Source: Drosophila pseudoobscura
Taxonomy: Eukaryota; Arthropoda; Insecta; Diptera; Drosophilidae
Direction: 5' to 3'
NCBI RefSeq assembly: GCF_009870125.1
Contig: NC_046681.1
Coordinates: 11,483,001 to 11,547,000 of the forward strand
DNA length: 64,000 bases
Below the pieces are notes generated by a model. That model did no database searches and was not told where the DNA came from. It saw only the letters and a program-made list of their open reading frames with translations. Shown one piece after another: positions 20,881-32,800 of the stretch (positions within the stretch are counted from its first letter, which is position 1; every line of letters starts with the position of its first letter). A program made the translations under genes and the position numbers.

Positions 20881-23800
20881 CTGAAATCAAAGCGACACAA
20901 AAGAAAACAGAGATTCCGAGATTAGCCGCTGATCGAACACAATCAAAATATTTCGCATCTTTGGGTTAGTAGTGGAAGCCAAACAAATATCTGGTTATGA
21001 GGAAGAGTACAAACAGTGGGAAGGGAAGGAGTGAGTGGCAGGATGGGGAAGATATACATATGCACCGACACAGAGAGAGAGAGAGAGGGAGAGACAGAGA
21101 GAGTGAGTGGTGGAGACAGTGGACAGCTTTGTGTAGAGGTGTGTACAGTGAAAGAGAGTGCGCGGTGGCCCCGAAGCTCGAAGAGAAGCGTGAAGAGAAT
21201 GCATTTGCGTTTACCTTGGAAGCTCAAACGATTCTGATAGATGGCAAATATATCGAACGGCCGGTAGCACGGCTCGTAGCCGTCCTCGAGCGCTGGATAC
21301 TCGCTCTGGATCGCTCGCATCTGATCAGAAGAGTTTGGGCTTTGATTTTGGTTTTGGTTTGCGGCGGGCACTGGGGAACAATTTAGCATATGGGAGGGTA
21401 TCACGAAAAGGCTTTGCTCCACGAATTCATTGGCTGGCGCTGTCGCTGGCACTGGTGCTGGCGCTGGGTCTGGGTTCTGGGGGTTCGGTATCGATTCGGT
21501 ATCGCTGCTTGTTCCCAATGTGGTTGTGGTTCTTGGTTCAGCCACTATTTCTGGTGCACACTGTACTGTGGGTACGGGTACGGGTTCGATTGGTACAGGC
21601 TGTTGTTTGGTTGGTTGTGTTGTTTGGTTGGTTGTGTTGTTTGTGTTGTGTTGTGTTGTCGGTTTTTGGATAGTGGGAAGATGGTAACAAAGTGGATTAG
21701 TTGTTGCCTGTCGCTGTGGCGATTAAGTGTTAGTCACAAGTGTGGATTCTAGTGTTAATTGTTTTTTGGATTGTGGATGTTGTATGGGATGTGTCTGAGT
21801 TGTGGGGATGTTCTCCTTACCTCGCTATCTTCACAGTGGGCACCCTCTCTGGTGTGATCCGTGGTCAGGCCCTGCACAAAATGCACATCATTCGCTGGAT
21901 CCTCCGATGCCAAATGGGCACGAAATTGCTTATTTCTGTAGAAGTTGCAAGGGCTTTTATGTTTTATTTCTGACTCAAGGATCTCCGAATGGGGGTTGTC
22001 TTACCTCAGTTCCAGCTGTTGCATCTGCTGAAAGTGCCTCAATCTGCTGTTGGCCAAGTGCAGTTTCTCCTCCAGGGCGGCATTTTCCACACACTTGATG
22101 GAGTACTTCTCGGAAAACGATAAAATTTCCAGGCGAAGTTCTTCGAGTTCCTCTCTGCGTATTTTTTGTGGGGAAAAACAGTTAGATGTCGCCATAAGCA
22201 GGCACCTCTATAACTTTGGAAAGCTTCACTGTACTTGACTCACAATACACTCAAAAGTCTTTTTGATTTCACGATGTATACACTTCTTTTATTGGTTTTC
22301 TCTTTTCTATGTACCGATCACTTTTTAACACCACTTTTGCAGAAACTACAATCGATTAAGTGATCGTTAAGCGAAAGAAGAAAGAACAAAGTTTCGTTTG
22401 CCTTTGAAAAGGCATTTTGAATGTAGTTCGTACATACTTCAGATATACATAAAAGAATACATTCCAGAGTATGGTTTATTCATCATTTCATTGCTCAAAG
22501 CAATGTCATTTGAAAGAATTAATTGAATCTTCAGCATCGGGCTTGAATCTGAATCCATGCCTCTGAGCAAGCCTTTAAATGGTTCTGGTGGAGTCGTAAC
22601 TTCAGGTAGTTACACTTTTACTGAAGCCCAAAACATACCATCCGACTCCTGTTTTAATTTGAATGCAAGACAATGGAGACATTCTTTGTCTAATGCACCA
22701 ATCATCACTTTCGGTTGAGCGCAATACTCAATAGTAGGCTTGTTTATGAAACATGTACAGCTCTGTGAAAGATTTATATACCTTAATTTGAAGGTACATA
22801 GATACTAATATTGATACATACATATGTCTTGGAGTATTTCTCGAAAACGATAGAGTTTCCAGCATAGTTTCAATGCTTTTGTTCAAGGGTATGAAATGAT
22901 GATCTAATGCAAATACGCATAATATATCATACACCATATCATGTATAAAATGAATATTCAAATGCTGACCACGTAGTGCTTCAACCAGACTGGTTCTACA
23001 ACCGATCGTTGCTAATGGCAACAAAGTCACAAATCGGTAAACATTTTTCAAATTTTCAAGAGAAGCTTATGTATATTTCATACATAAATGGAAGTAGAAT
23101 ACATATTTAGAGGGGTCAACGTATGATATGCCATTAACCATTTTAATGGGCCATTTCGTATACGTATAATCTTTAAAAATATATGAGTATTGGAGTAATT
23201 CTTTCGATGGGTACAAATTTTGAAAGTATTGCCAGGTTAAATCTGCTCATATTTGATCTAACAGATCACAAAGATTCCACACAATTTGAGCAGCTATCCT
23301 CTATCGATAGCCCTACAGTGGGGATCTATAAAACTTCCTCAAATGTTTTTTCGAACCTTTTTGCATTGGGTTCAAAGTGATTTTGCAGTCAATGGGCTGT
23401 CAGTACACTGAGCGGCTCTCCCATTAAGTTATAATATAATTTCATGTTCTACTCACTCTTTCAGCGTGGTGCCATCTTCCCGCATGTGCTCTCCCCGCTG
23501 GACCTGTCGCAGGAACTCCTGCTTGAAGCGTGCCACCTCGCGTTGCACTTCGCTCTGGTGGGCCTTACGCATGGCATCCAGAGCAGCCAGTGTTGCCTGG
23601 AAATGAACGAAAAACAATCCAAGATTAGGTACTTGGACTCTCAAAAGTGTGGCTGTGTTTCCCACCTGAGTTTCCTCTGCCAAAGCGGTCTCCTTTTCGG
23701 CCAGCAGTCGCTCGATTTCCAGCTTGTGCTGCTGCTCCAGATCGCAGGTGATTCTCCGATGCGAGGTCTCCATGGCACTCAGCCCCTTCTCGCAGAGCGT

Positions 23801-26800
23801 CTATGCAAAGGATCCAAGTGATAAATGTTAGCTATGGATTCATCAATGGATGAGGGGAGGGATTACTTACCCTCAGCTGTTCGATTTCCAGTTGGTAGCG
23901 TTTACGGAAGCTCTGCTCGTCGGCCGCATTGACATGCTCGTTGTGGTACACCTCTCGCAGGCACTCCAGCTGCTTTCCGTGCTCCCGTTCGAGCAGCTCC
24001 AGACGCTTCTCGAGGCGCTTGCAGCGCTCCTGCTGTTTGCCCAGCTCGTCGCTCAGTTCGTTACGCTGTCGGAGGAGCAGCTCCTGTTCCTGCTCCTGGC
24101 TGGCGCACTTCTCCAGGGCCTGGGCGAGGTCGCTCTCTCGTTGTTCCAGCAGCTGTTCGCTGCGCTGCAGATCCGTTTCGGTCTGCTGTTGCAGGGCCGA
24201 GAGCTTCTCCACCCGCTGTCGAAGGTCGCAGCACTTGTGGCAGGCATCCTGGACGCAGGTCAGCTCCATCTGCTCGCTGACCATCACGCAGGTCTCGGCC
24301 AGAGCGCGTTCCAGCTGCCGCAGGCCATCCTTCCTGTCATTCATGGGGGAAACGGAGCGACGACTCCTCTGTCCTGCGCGGATTTGCTGGAGTTGCGTGA
24401 GACTCTGCTCGAGGCGCTCCTTGCTGCCCAGCAGCACATGCTCCAGGCTGTGCAGACGCTGTATGAGATGGGCATTCAGTGGGGACTGGCTCGCAGACTC
24501 GCTGCTCGAGGACTCTGTGGGCGGACTGATGCTCTCCACCGACTTGCGCTCGATCGTCTCCCTCTGGAGTTCACTGAGCTTCAGCTCCAGCTGCTCCTTT
24601 CCCTTGAGCGACAGCGATCGCCTGCGCTCGGACTTGGCCAGCTTCTGCTTGAGGGCTCGCACCTGTCGCTCCGAGCTGCTGTACTTGAGAGTCAGATCCT
24701 GGATGCGGGCGGCCATCAGTTGAAGCTGCGCCCCATCCTCCAGTTGGCAGCGTTCCAGCTTCTGCTGCAACGCCGCCTGGGCCAGCTCCAGGGCGTCGTA
24801 TTGGTTCTGGGATTGCTTCAGCTCCCGCTTCATGGCCCGAATCTCGTTGACGGCCTTCTCGAAGCGCGACCGCAGCTCGTTGTACTCCTCCGCCAGGGAG
24901 TCCCGCTGCAGGCAGTACGGATCGATGTCGCTGATGGTCGTGAGGTCGCTCAGCGAGTCCATGCGCTTCATTTTGTGGCGCTGCAGATTGCTGAGGCTCG
25001 CCACCTGGCTGCCCTCCGCCTGGAGCTCCCGCAGTCGCTTGTACAGGCTCTCGTTCTCCTCGATGCCCTGCGCCAGGCGGTCCTCCAGCTGCTTGATCTT
25101 GCACTGGCTCTCCGACAGCTGCAGACTGAGGCTGTGCATCAGCTCGGCGGCACTCTGCTTGGCCTGCGCCAGCTCTCCGTTGAGCTGCTGCTGCTGCTCC
25201 TGCAGGCGGGCCGTCAGCTGCTGCTCCGTCCGCTGCAGGGTCGTCAGCAGCTCCGACATTCGTGCTTCCCGCAGGGTGGCCTCTGCACGCAGCGTCTCGC
25301 ACTGCTGCTTGAGCTCCCGATCCGGCTGCAGCAGCTCCTCGGGCACCACCAGGAGGGGCAGCTCGTCGCTGGCCACACTGTCGACGGTGCTGCGCCTGGA
25401 GCTGGGCGGAGAGCTGCGGCTGCGCTTGTGGAGGCTCGCGAGGCTGCGGTTGCGCAGGCAGCTGCGGAGCACGGGCGGGGATGGCGACAGCGGGGAGCCC
25501 CAGTCAAGGCTGTCCCTGCGCCCGCCCTCCGAGGCGGTGCGGTACTCCTCGTCGGACGAGAAGTGGGGTCCTGTCCCGGCGGGGGTGCCCGGCGTGGTGG
25601 CCGGACTCGCCACAGGCTGCAGCTGCGCCTTGATAAAGTCCTGCTCGATGTCCGTCTGCTTGGCGCCCGTCGTGGGCGTCGTCGTGTCCAGCTGCTGGGG
25701 CAGACCGGCGGCACTGCGGAGCACCGCCAGCCAGCTGTTGCGGGAGCTGGGCGAGAGGCTGGCCAGCAGCAGGCGCTGCTTGTCCCAGGTGATCAGCTGG
25801 AAGGCGTGCTGCTTGCTGGCACTCGGCTCTGGCAGGACATTCGTCAGGCTGTTCACGTCGAGCACTCCGTCCAGGACGCCCCGCTCCTCGCACAGCGGAT
25901 CGCGGTAGTAGAACAGAGCCGCTCCGCTGAGGGTGAACCAGTGCTTGGACCACTCGCCCGTGCGGTTGTCCTGCTTCATCAGCCACCCCTTCTTGGCGTT
26001 CAGCGACTCCTCCGTGGCGGCCTTGGCTGAGGGTTTGCTCGCCCCGGAGGAGGAGGAGGAGCTGGACTTGATGCTGAGGCCTCCCTTCACGGATCGCAGC
26101 TCGTCCGTTTTGGCCATGTAGTTGGGGCACAGCTCGTCCATGTTGCAGCCCCCATCGGGATCGCCTCGCTCGTGCTGGTAGTGCTTCGCTGGCTTCAGCT
26201 GCAGCTGCAGCCGTGTCGGCGTCTTCGTCTTAGAGAGGCTATCCCCCTGGTGCTGCTGCTGCTGCTTCTGTTGCTGCTGCTGGGACACCATCACCGTGGG
26301 TATCTTCTTGACTATGGCCGAGACGATGGCCGGCGTGGAGTTGGCCGCCAGTGGCAGTGACTTTGGTCTCTCGCTTCCACCGCTGCTCGGGGACTTGTTG
26401 CTGTTGTTGTTGTTGCTGGCGGAGGATACCTGGAAATCCGTCTCGTCCCGCGATGTCTGGTACTGTCCGTGACCATGGTTGTGGTAATGGGAGGAGTGCT
26501 GATTGTTCAGCGCATTATTGACGGCCGTGGACCAGCGTTTGTTCTGCTGTTGACTTAGGTTCGTTATGGTGTTGGCAATGTCCTTGATGGTCTTCTCATC
26601 CCGGCGTATGTCCTCGATGAGTAGGCAAGTGTTGGGTTGGGAAACTGTCGAAGATGAAGGCAGGGGTTTTCGATTAGTTATTGAAGGAATTGGTGGGTAT
26701 TTTATTAGATCTTTTAGCCATCAACTGCCTAAAGCAAAATATCTTAGCAAGAAACGCCAATCGACCGAGGGGCGCTGCTGCATCACGTGGGTAGCCTATT

Positions 26801-29800
26801 CATATGCAGAAAAGTCCATTTAAAGAGCAAACTAATGAATATATAGAACAGACATTTAAACCCAGACCTAAGACTGCTCTTCAAGCCTTTAAACAGTCCT
26901 TTAATCATCCTTAAACTATTCCCCAAATTACACTTCATAAAGGAAATCATAAAGGAAGAATAAAAACTCTTTTAGCAAACACCAAAAGCCCATCAAAAAA
27001 CCTTCCTCAATTTATCCGCAAGAAGCCTCAAGTTTTCCCTGGAATCCAATCAAGAGTTGAGAACCTACACAAAAACATTACTATTAATTTATTGTATAAA
27101 TAAATTAGTAAACATAAAAGAACAGAGGGACAGGGAGAGATCGCTTATGGCGGATAATCAGGCCTGTTATGGAGAGGGCTCTTCAAAGACAATTTCTCAG
27201 AGCATCTTCCGAGCCGTAATAAATTTCCCAGAGCCCCAAAACGCACCGCAACGCAATCTCTACGCGCAGCCGCATTCTTCCCCCCATTTTCATAATTGGC
27301 CCAACGTCTTCATTAAATACTTTGAAATATGAGCATGTTTGAGCATGTTTCTGGGGTCTGGGAGCCTAAGCAGAAACCATATCAATGCCATTGCCATTGA
27401 CTGAAATTAACTTAGACACAGGATCGTGGTGGATCGAGGATGGTGGATGGGGATCCCCCTAACACACCCCTAACAATATTTATGCCCAGCATTGGGCCAT
27501 AAAATCGCGAAGCGAGCGCCAAGTTATGTTCGCGCAAATATAATAAAATTATTAAAACGGGCAAAGAAATTGTAAGGGGATCCCCTCTCGAGGATCCCGA
27601 GAGAGAATCGGATCGCGATAAGCAGCATAACCGCAGAGAAATCCTCAGAGAGAGAGAGAGAGAGAGTGGAAGGGAAGCCACTGAGAGTGCCATAATTTTA
27701 TTAACACCCAAAACGAGTCGAGGACTTGGGGACGAAACATCAGAAAACAGAAGAGACCTCTCGACGGAGGCTTCGCTTCGAAGTTGTCCCATAAAATATA
27801 TGATTACAAAATATATATTTAGACTTTCGACCTGTTCCCGGGCCTGTCTGTCTGTGGCTGCCTCCTCCGAGAGGCACACATTTAAAGTTTATTATGATTA
27901 TGATACAAATTTCCGACTGGCCATAAAAAAAAGAGAAGAGCCAGCCAGCCAGCCAGTCAGCCAGCCATCGAGACCCGTCTCTTGAGTGCGCATCAATTCG
28001 GTCAGTCGAACAGGTTGGTCGCTTTTCGGCTGGTCCGGCGTTTATCTTGATTATTGAGCTGTTGGCCAACAGCACCAGAAAGGCACCAACCAAATGGCAA
28101 CAAAAAGCGAAAGGAGGCAGCATCAACAGCAGCAGCCTCTGAACCCCAGCCAGAGCCACAGAAACCTTTGGCGTCATCAGCAAACGTCCGCCTCTGCCTC
28201 TCTCTCTCTCTGCGACTGACTCACCGGAGGAGCAACAGCAGGTTCAAGGTTACTGTGTTAAATGGAGGGGATGCTGGCCATGCTCTGTGGATCAGAGAGG
28301 GAGTTACGGCCTGATGGGTATGGGGCATCGGGGTATGCCTTTAATTGGTCGACTTGTCGGCAAAAGAAGCTGCGGCCCCGAACGATGCGGCGACTATGTC
28401 AGCAATGGAATTTATAATGCTTATGATACAATATTACCCATGAAGGAGGACAGCAGAAGGACAAGACCCTAGAGCTACTTTGTAGAGGGTTGATTACATG
28501 CCAGATAGATAGAGAGCGAGAGAGAGAGATCCTTCGATATATGCATGTGGTTTGTGTGATATTTCAGAGAGAAAGATCAGCATGGAAGGAAGTAAGTGAT
28601 CTTCAGAGTTCAATAAAGTAAAGTTAAGTATCCTATAACACGGTGGTTTATGGGTTATTAGAGAAGGGGATTTGATCTCCAAGAATTGGAAGACCTTTTG
28701 ACAGTTAAAGATCAATCATAGACGGGGTAAAGCGATCTTCCTTAAAAGAGAACGAAGTATAAGGAAGTAAAAGATCGTTGAGCGGTTTAGGGAAGTTTTT
28801 AAGGAAAAGATCAGTTAAGATCGTCGATATATGCAGGGATAAGCGATCATCAGGGAAGTTCTTACAGAGAAAGTTGAGGTCTTTACAAAGAAAGAGGCTG
28901 GAGAAGATTAAGAACTGAATTATGATCGTTTTGGGTCGCACTCGTGGCAAAAGGAGCTAAGCTAGTGCGCAGGGGTCTTGCCCTACCAAAAATAGGATCG
29001 GTTTAAAAAGAATAAGATCTCATGGTAGGCATAGGAAGCTCAATGCTTGATGTATGTGATAGATCATCAAGAGATCTTAGATCTTGGAGAGGTCGTTTCG
29101 AATGACAGTAAAGGGATATGATATCTGAAATAGTTATGAGAACTCTCTGGCAAAGCTTCAGGGAATACTTAATCGACTCCATCCTTCCATTTCCACCACT
29201 CTACAGGTCATCTCTCATTCGATCATTCGATGCTTTGTCTTCTTTGGCCAGAGTGCGTTCCCACTCTTTCTATAAACCCTTCCTGCACTTCAGCTACTTC
29301 TGCTTTATTATCTGGGGGGCTCTTTGTTTCGCTGTGCCCTTGATGCTGATGTGTTTTGCACCATTTAATATTTATTGTGGCTTTTACCACGCGCTTTCAA
29401 GTTCAAGATCAAATCAGAGCACACCAGACAGCCCACAAAAAACCCAACAGAATGAACAGAAACCACAGAAAGAACAAAAAGAACAAAAAGAGAAGACGCG
29501 TAAGGTGCTAAGTGTAATTAAGTTGATAAAAACAGTGTTCTTTGATATATGGGATGGATGGTGGCGCATGGATGAAGGAACTGTAGATCGTAGACCAGCG
29601 ACAGCGGATGGTACAGAGGGAGGCCGAGCGACCTATAATTATACTTTCGATTCCCTCATCCACTGTCGGTATGCTGGAAGAGGGACTCCCGGAGGTTGGT
29701 GCAGATCTTTGACTAATTTTTGGTACAATTTTTAGCATTTCTTTAATTAACAAACATTTGATTAATTATGGCCACAATTAAGCGCACTCAGAACAGCCCA

Positions 29801-32800
29801 CTCAATCATGCCCTCCTCGGATGGGGCTCTTCCTGCAGCAGCCCTCCCCCCCCCATCATCCATGCCCCATCCTGCGTCCTCCCTGGAGTTAACTCCGCCT
29901 CAGACGCAATAAATAATCAAATTGCAAGTTGATTTACCTGCCGCTGCCGCTGCCGTTGCGCCTCTGCCTTTATGCCTTTTGGGCGAACGAAAGCGAAAAT
30001 TGCCTTTGCCTCTGCCTCGGGGACCCCTCACACGATGACTTTGAAAAATTTCTAACTGCCCCTGCCCCGTGCCCCGTGCCCCGTGCCCCACTGTTGCGTT
30101 CCTGTCCAGGACGGCACGTTGCAGCCATCCCCATGTTGCATAAATTTTGCTTGCAAGTCGTTACACTTATGAATATTGATTGGTTATTGGTGATGGTGGT
30201 GACGGTGCTGCCGCTGGTTCCTCTTGTGTGTGTGTTGCAAGTCTCGTAAATCGTACAACTTGCATCGTTAGCTGGCGAGACGCCTCCTCCTCGTAAGGCT
30301 CCTCCTCGAGCAGCTGTCATTTTGCATTTGCACAGAAGTTGTCCGAGGCTGGGGCACCCTCTCGCCTCTCTCTCTCGCGGTTTGGGGCATAATAGGTTTC
30401 TCAATAGATTGATAATGAACTAATGGAACTCCAACACACACATACAGCACACCCAGACACACAGACAATGTTGCAAAAGGGTTGTAATTAACGATTGATA
30501 TACTATGAAAAGCCCATGGGTTAAGTACCCGATAAGGGAGAGCCAGGATAGGGAGGATAAGCATTTGATTCATGGAAAAAGTCTGGCGGCAACATTGTTG
30601 CAGAGAGTTGTCTTTTGTAATACAATCTTGCACTTAATTCCATGTTGCAGGAACTTCTGTGGCAAGCTGATGCTTTGATTGTTGCCTTCTTTGTTGCATT
30701 TCGTCACCTTTTTTGCTACAAAAATCCAAAGAGAATCATAGTAAAGAGTACCCTTTGCGCTGCAAGAGATTTATTTGCACTGTAATTATTCACTTTGCCG
30801 TGAAACTTTGCCCATTACACAAGTCCCTGTTCCGTGCCACAGACACACGGTGGATAGACCCAGCCACACACATGTCCCGGAGGGGCCTATCTCTCTGGTC
30901 TCTTGGAAAATATATTTCAACGTGGCCCCCATCCTGACACTGGCCTCTCTCTCCCCCTCCCTCCACTGACTGGCCGACGGCTATTAGGTGTAGACAGTTT
31001 ATAATCTTTGTCGTTGTGCATTTTAAGAGCTTTAAGGCCTGCTCTCCCAGCAGATCTCTTCCATTCAGAAAGTGTGCAGAGCCAAGGGGCAGCAGAGGGG
31101 CTGCAGAGGGGCCAATGAATTGCCTCATTTGCCGCACAATTTTGCTTATTGATGGAATGTAATTAGTCTGTGTCAGCACCACCACGAAAAAGAAGCTGCC
31201 TGCCCACAGAAAAAAATGCCCTAGAGTCCTACCAGTCGCTGTAACTGATCTTCAGACCTCTCCGGACCTATTACCCGGCATAACACTGTATCTCTCTAAT
31301 CGAAAAAGAAACGTACGAGTGTGGTGGATGGAGAATGTGAATGGGGAATGTGTAAACCTTTACATTAGACACACAGAGAGAGAGAGAGAGAGGGAGTGCC
31401 AGAAGCGGTAGTAATTGATAGTGATATTCGTTGGAAAATTAGATGAAAAACTAAAGGAATACTCGATTTGGAGGGCCTGCTATCAAAGAATACGGAAAGA
31501 GTGGTACTTTTGTGGATGAAATATATGGTTATGGATGGGATTAGTGGAGGAAACTATAGGAATACTAAACTTGTAAATGAAATCTCAAGGAATAAAGGAT
31601 AAATAAAGGAACTACGCTCTATTAGAGTCTAGAAGTCACCCATTTGAAATTTCAGGGAGGAACAAATGAGAAAGAAACGAAATCGAACGGTGAGAGTGAG
31701 ATCGTAAGCTCTTTTTCTCATTGCTTATTGATCATTGCGCTTATCCGTCTTTTTGTTTCCATTACATTCCATTCCATTACATTCCGCCTGGGCACTGAGC
31801 AGGTTCTAAACAGAAAAAATCCTCAGAGATCCAATACCCACACATTATTATATCTATATTCCCTCTATAAATTCAGTTACCATACATTTTACAGCAATTC
31901 TCTCTTCTACTCGCCTCAAAGATCATAGATTCATAGTTCTATAGTACCAATCAGTACCTTCTTTGACTTATTTTTCAATGCCCTTTGGCCATGTATCGGC
32001 ACTTTTCATGTTTTACCACCTTATGGATCTGTGAAGATGGTTAATTTTCGCTTTCCATTTCGTAGGGCAGAGCAGAGAAGACCAATTCGAACTGGTTCAC
32101 GTATTTAACTGGCGATTTATCAACGGAATAATGCCATTTGATGTGGGGGGCTGAGCCTTGAATTTGCAACAGAGACACACACAGAGTAGGAGAGAGCTCG
32201 AAGGGGATGGGGGGGCCTCTACTCTACTGCCAAACCATGAAAAGGGTCCCAGTCCTATTCCAAAGTACTATGTGTGTGCCTCCCCCCATGAGTAGGGATC
32301 TGTGGGGCAGACACACTATAATTTAAGCGTGAATATCATTTTTCCATGAACAAGTATCCTGCAGCAATGTATGTGAGAACATTCACAGTAACTGCAATTA
32401 CAGGAGAGCATACAGCAGGCAGCAGCAGGCAGCAGCAGCATCCAACGAACCCAACGAGAACCAGACCTTCGCGGGCTCCACTCTGCTCTGCTCTGCTCTG
32501 CTCTCTGCTGCTATGGGATCTAAAGAAAATTTATGAAGCCTACCATTATACGATCTTAAGTAGTGGAGGGGATTCGAAGCAGCCCCATCCACAGCTCCAG
32601 TCGGTCCCCGTTCGTGTGTGTGTGTGTGTGAATTCAAGGTTAATTTCGTGGCAGTGGCTTTAACTAGCTGCACGCACTGCCCCATGCCCCTTGCCCCTGC
32701 CCCTACCCCTGCCCCCACTACTGCTGTCCCCCCCTAGACAGCCCTGCAATCCTTCAACTGTACGTCTGTCTGCGTCTGGGGCATGGTTGATAATTTTGAT

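Noticed and set aside
23850..26030. 726-codon plus-strand frame opposite osp
   Set aside because: Mirror frame of the GC-biased osp coiled-coil exon; Leu/Gln/Arg/His-rich, with no domain. The minus-strand frame has PH and coiled-coil signatures and matching splice sites.
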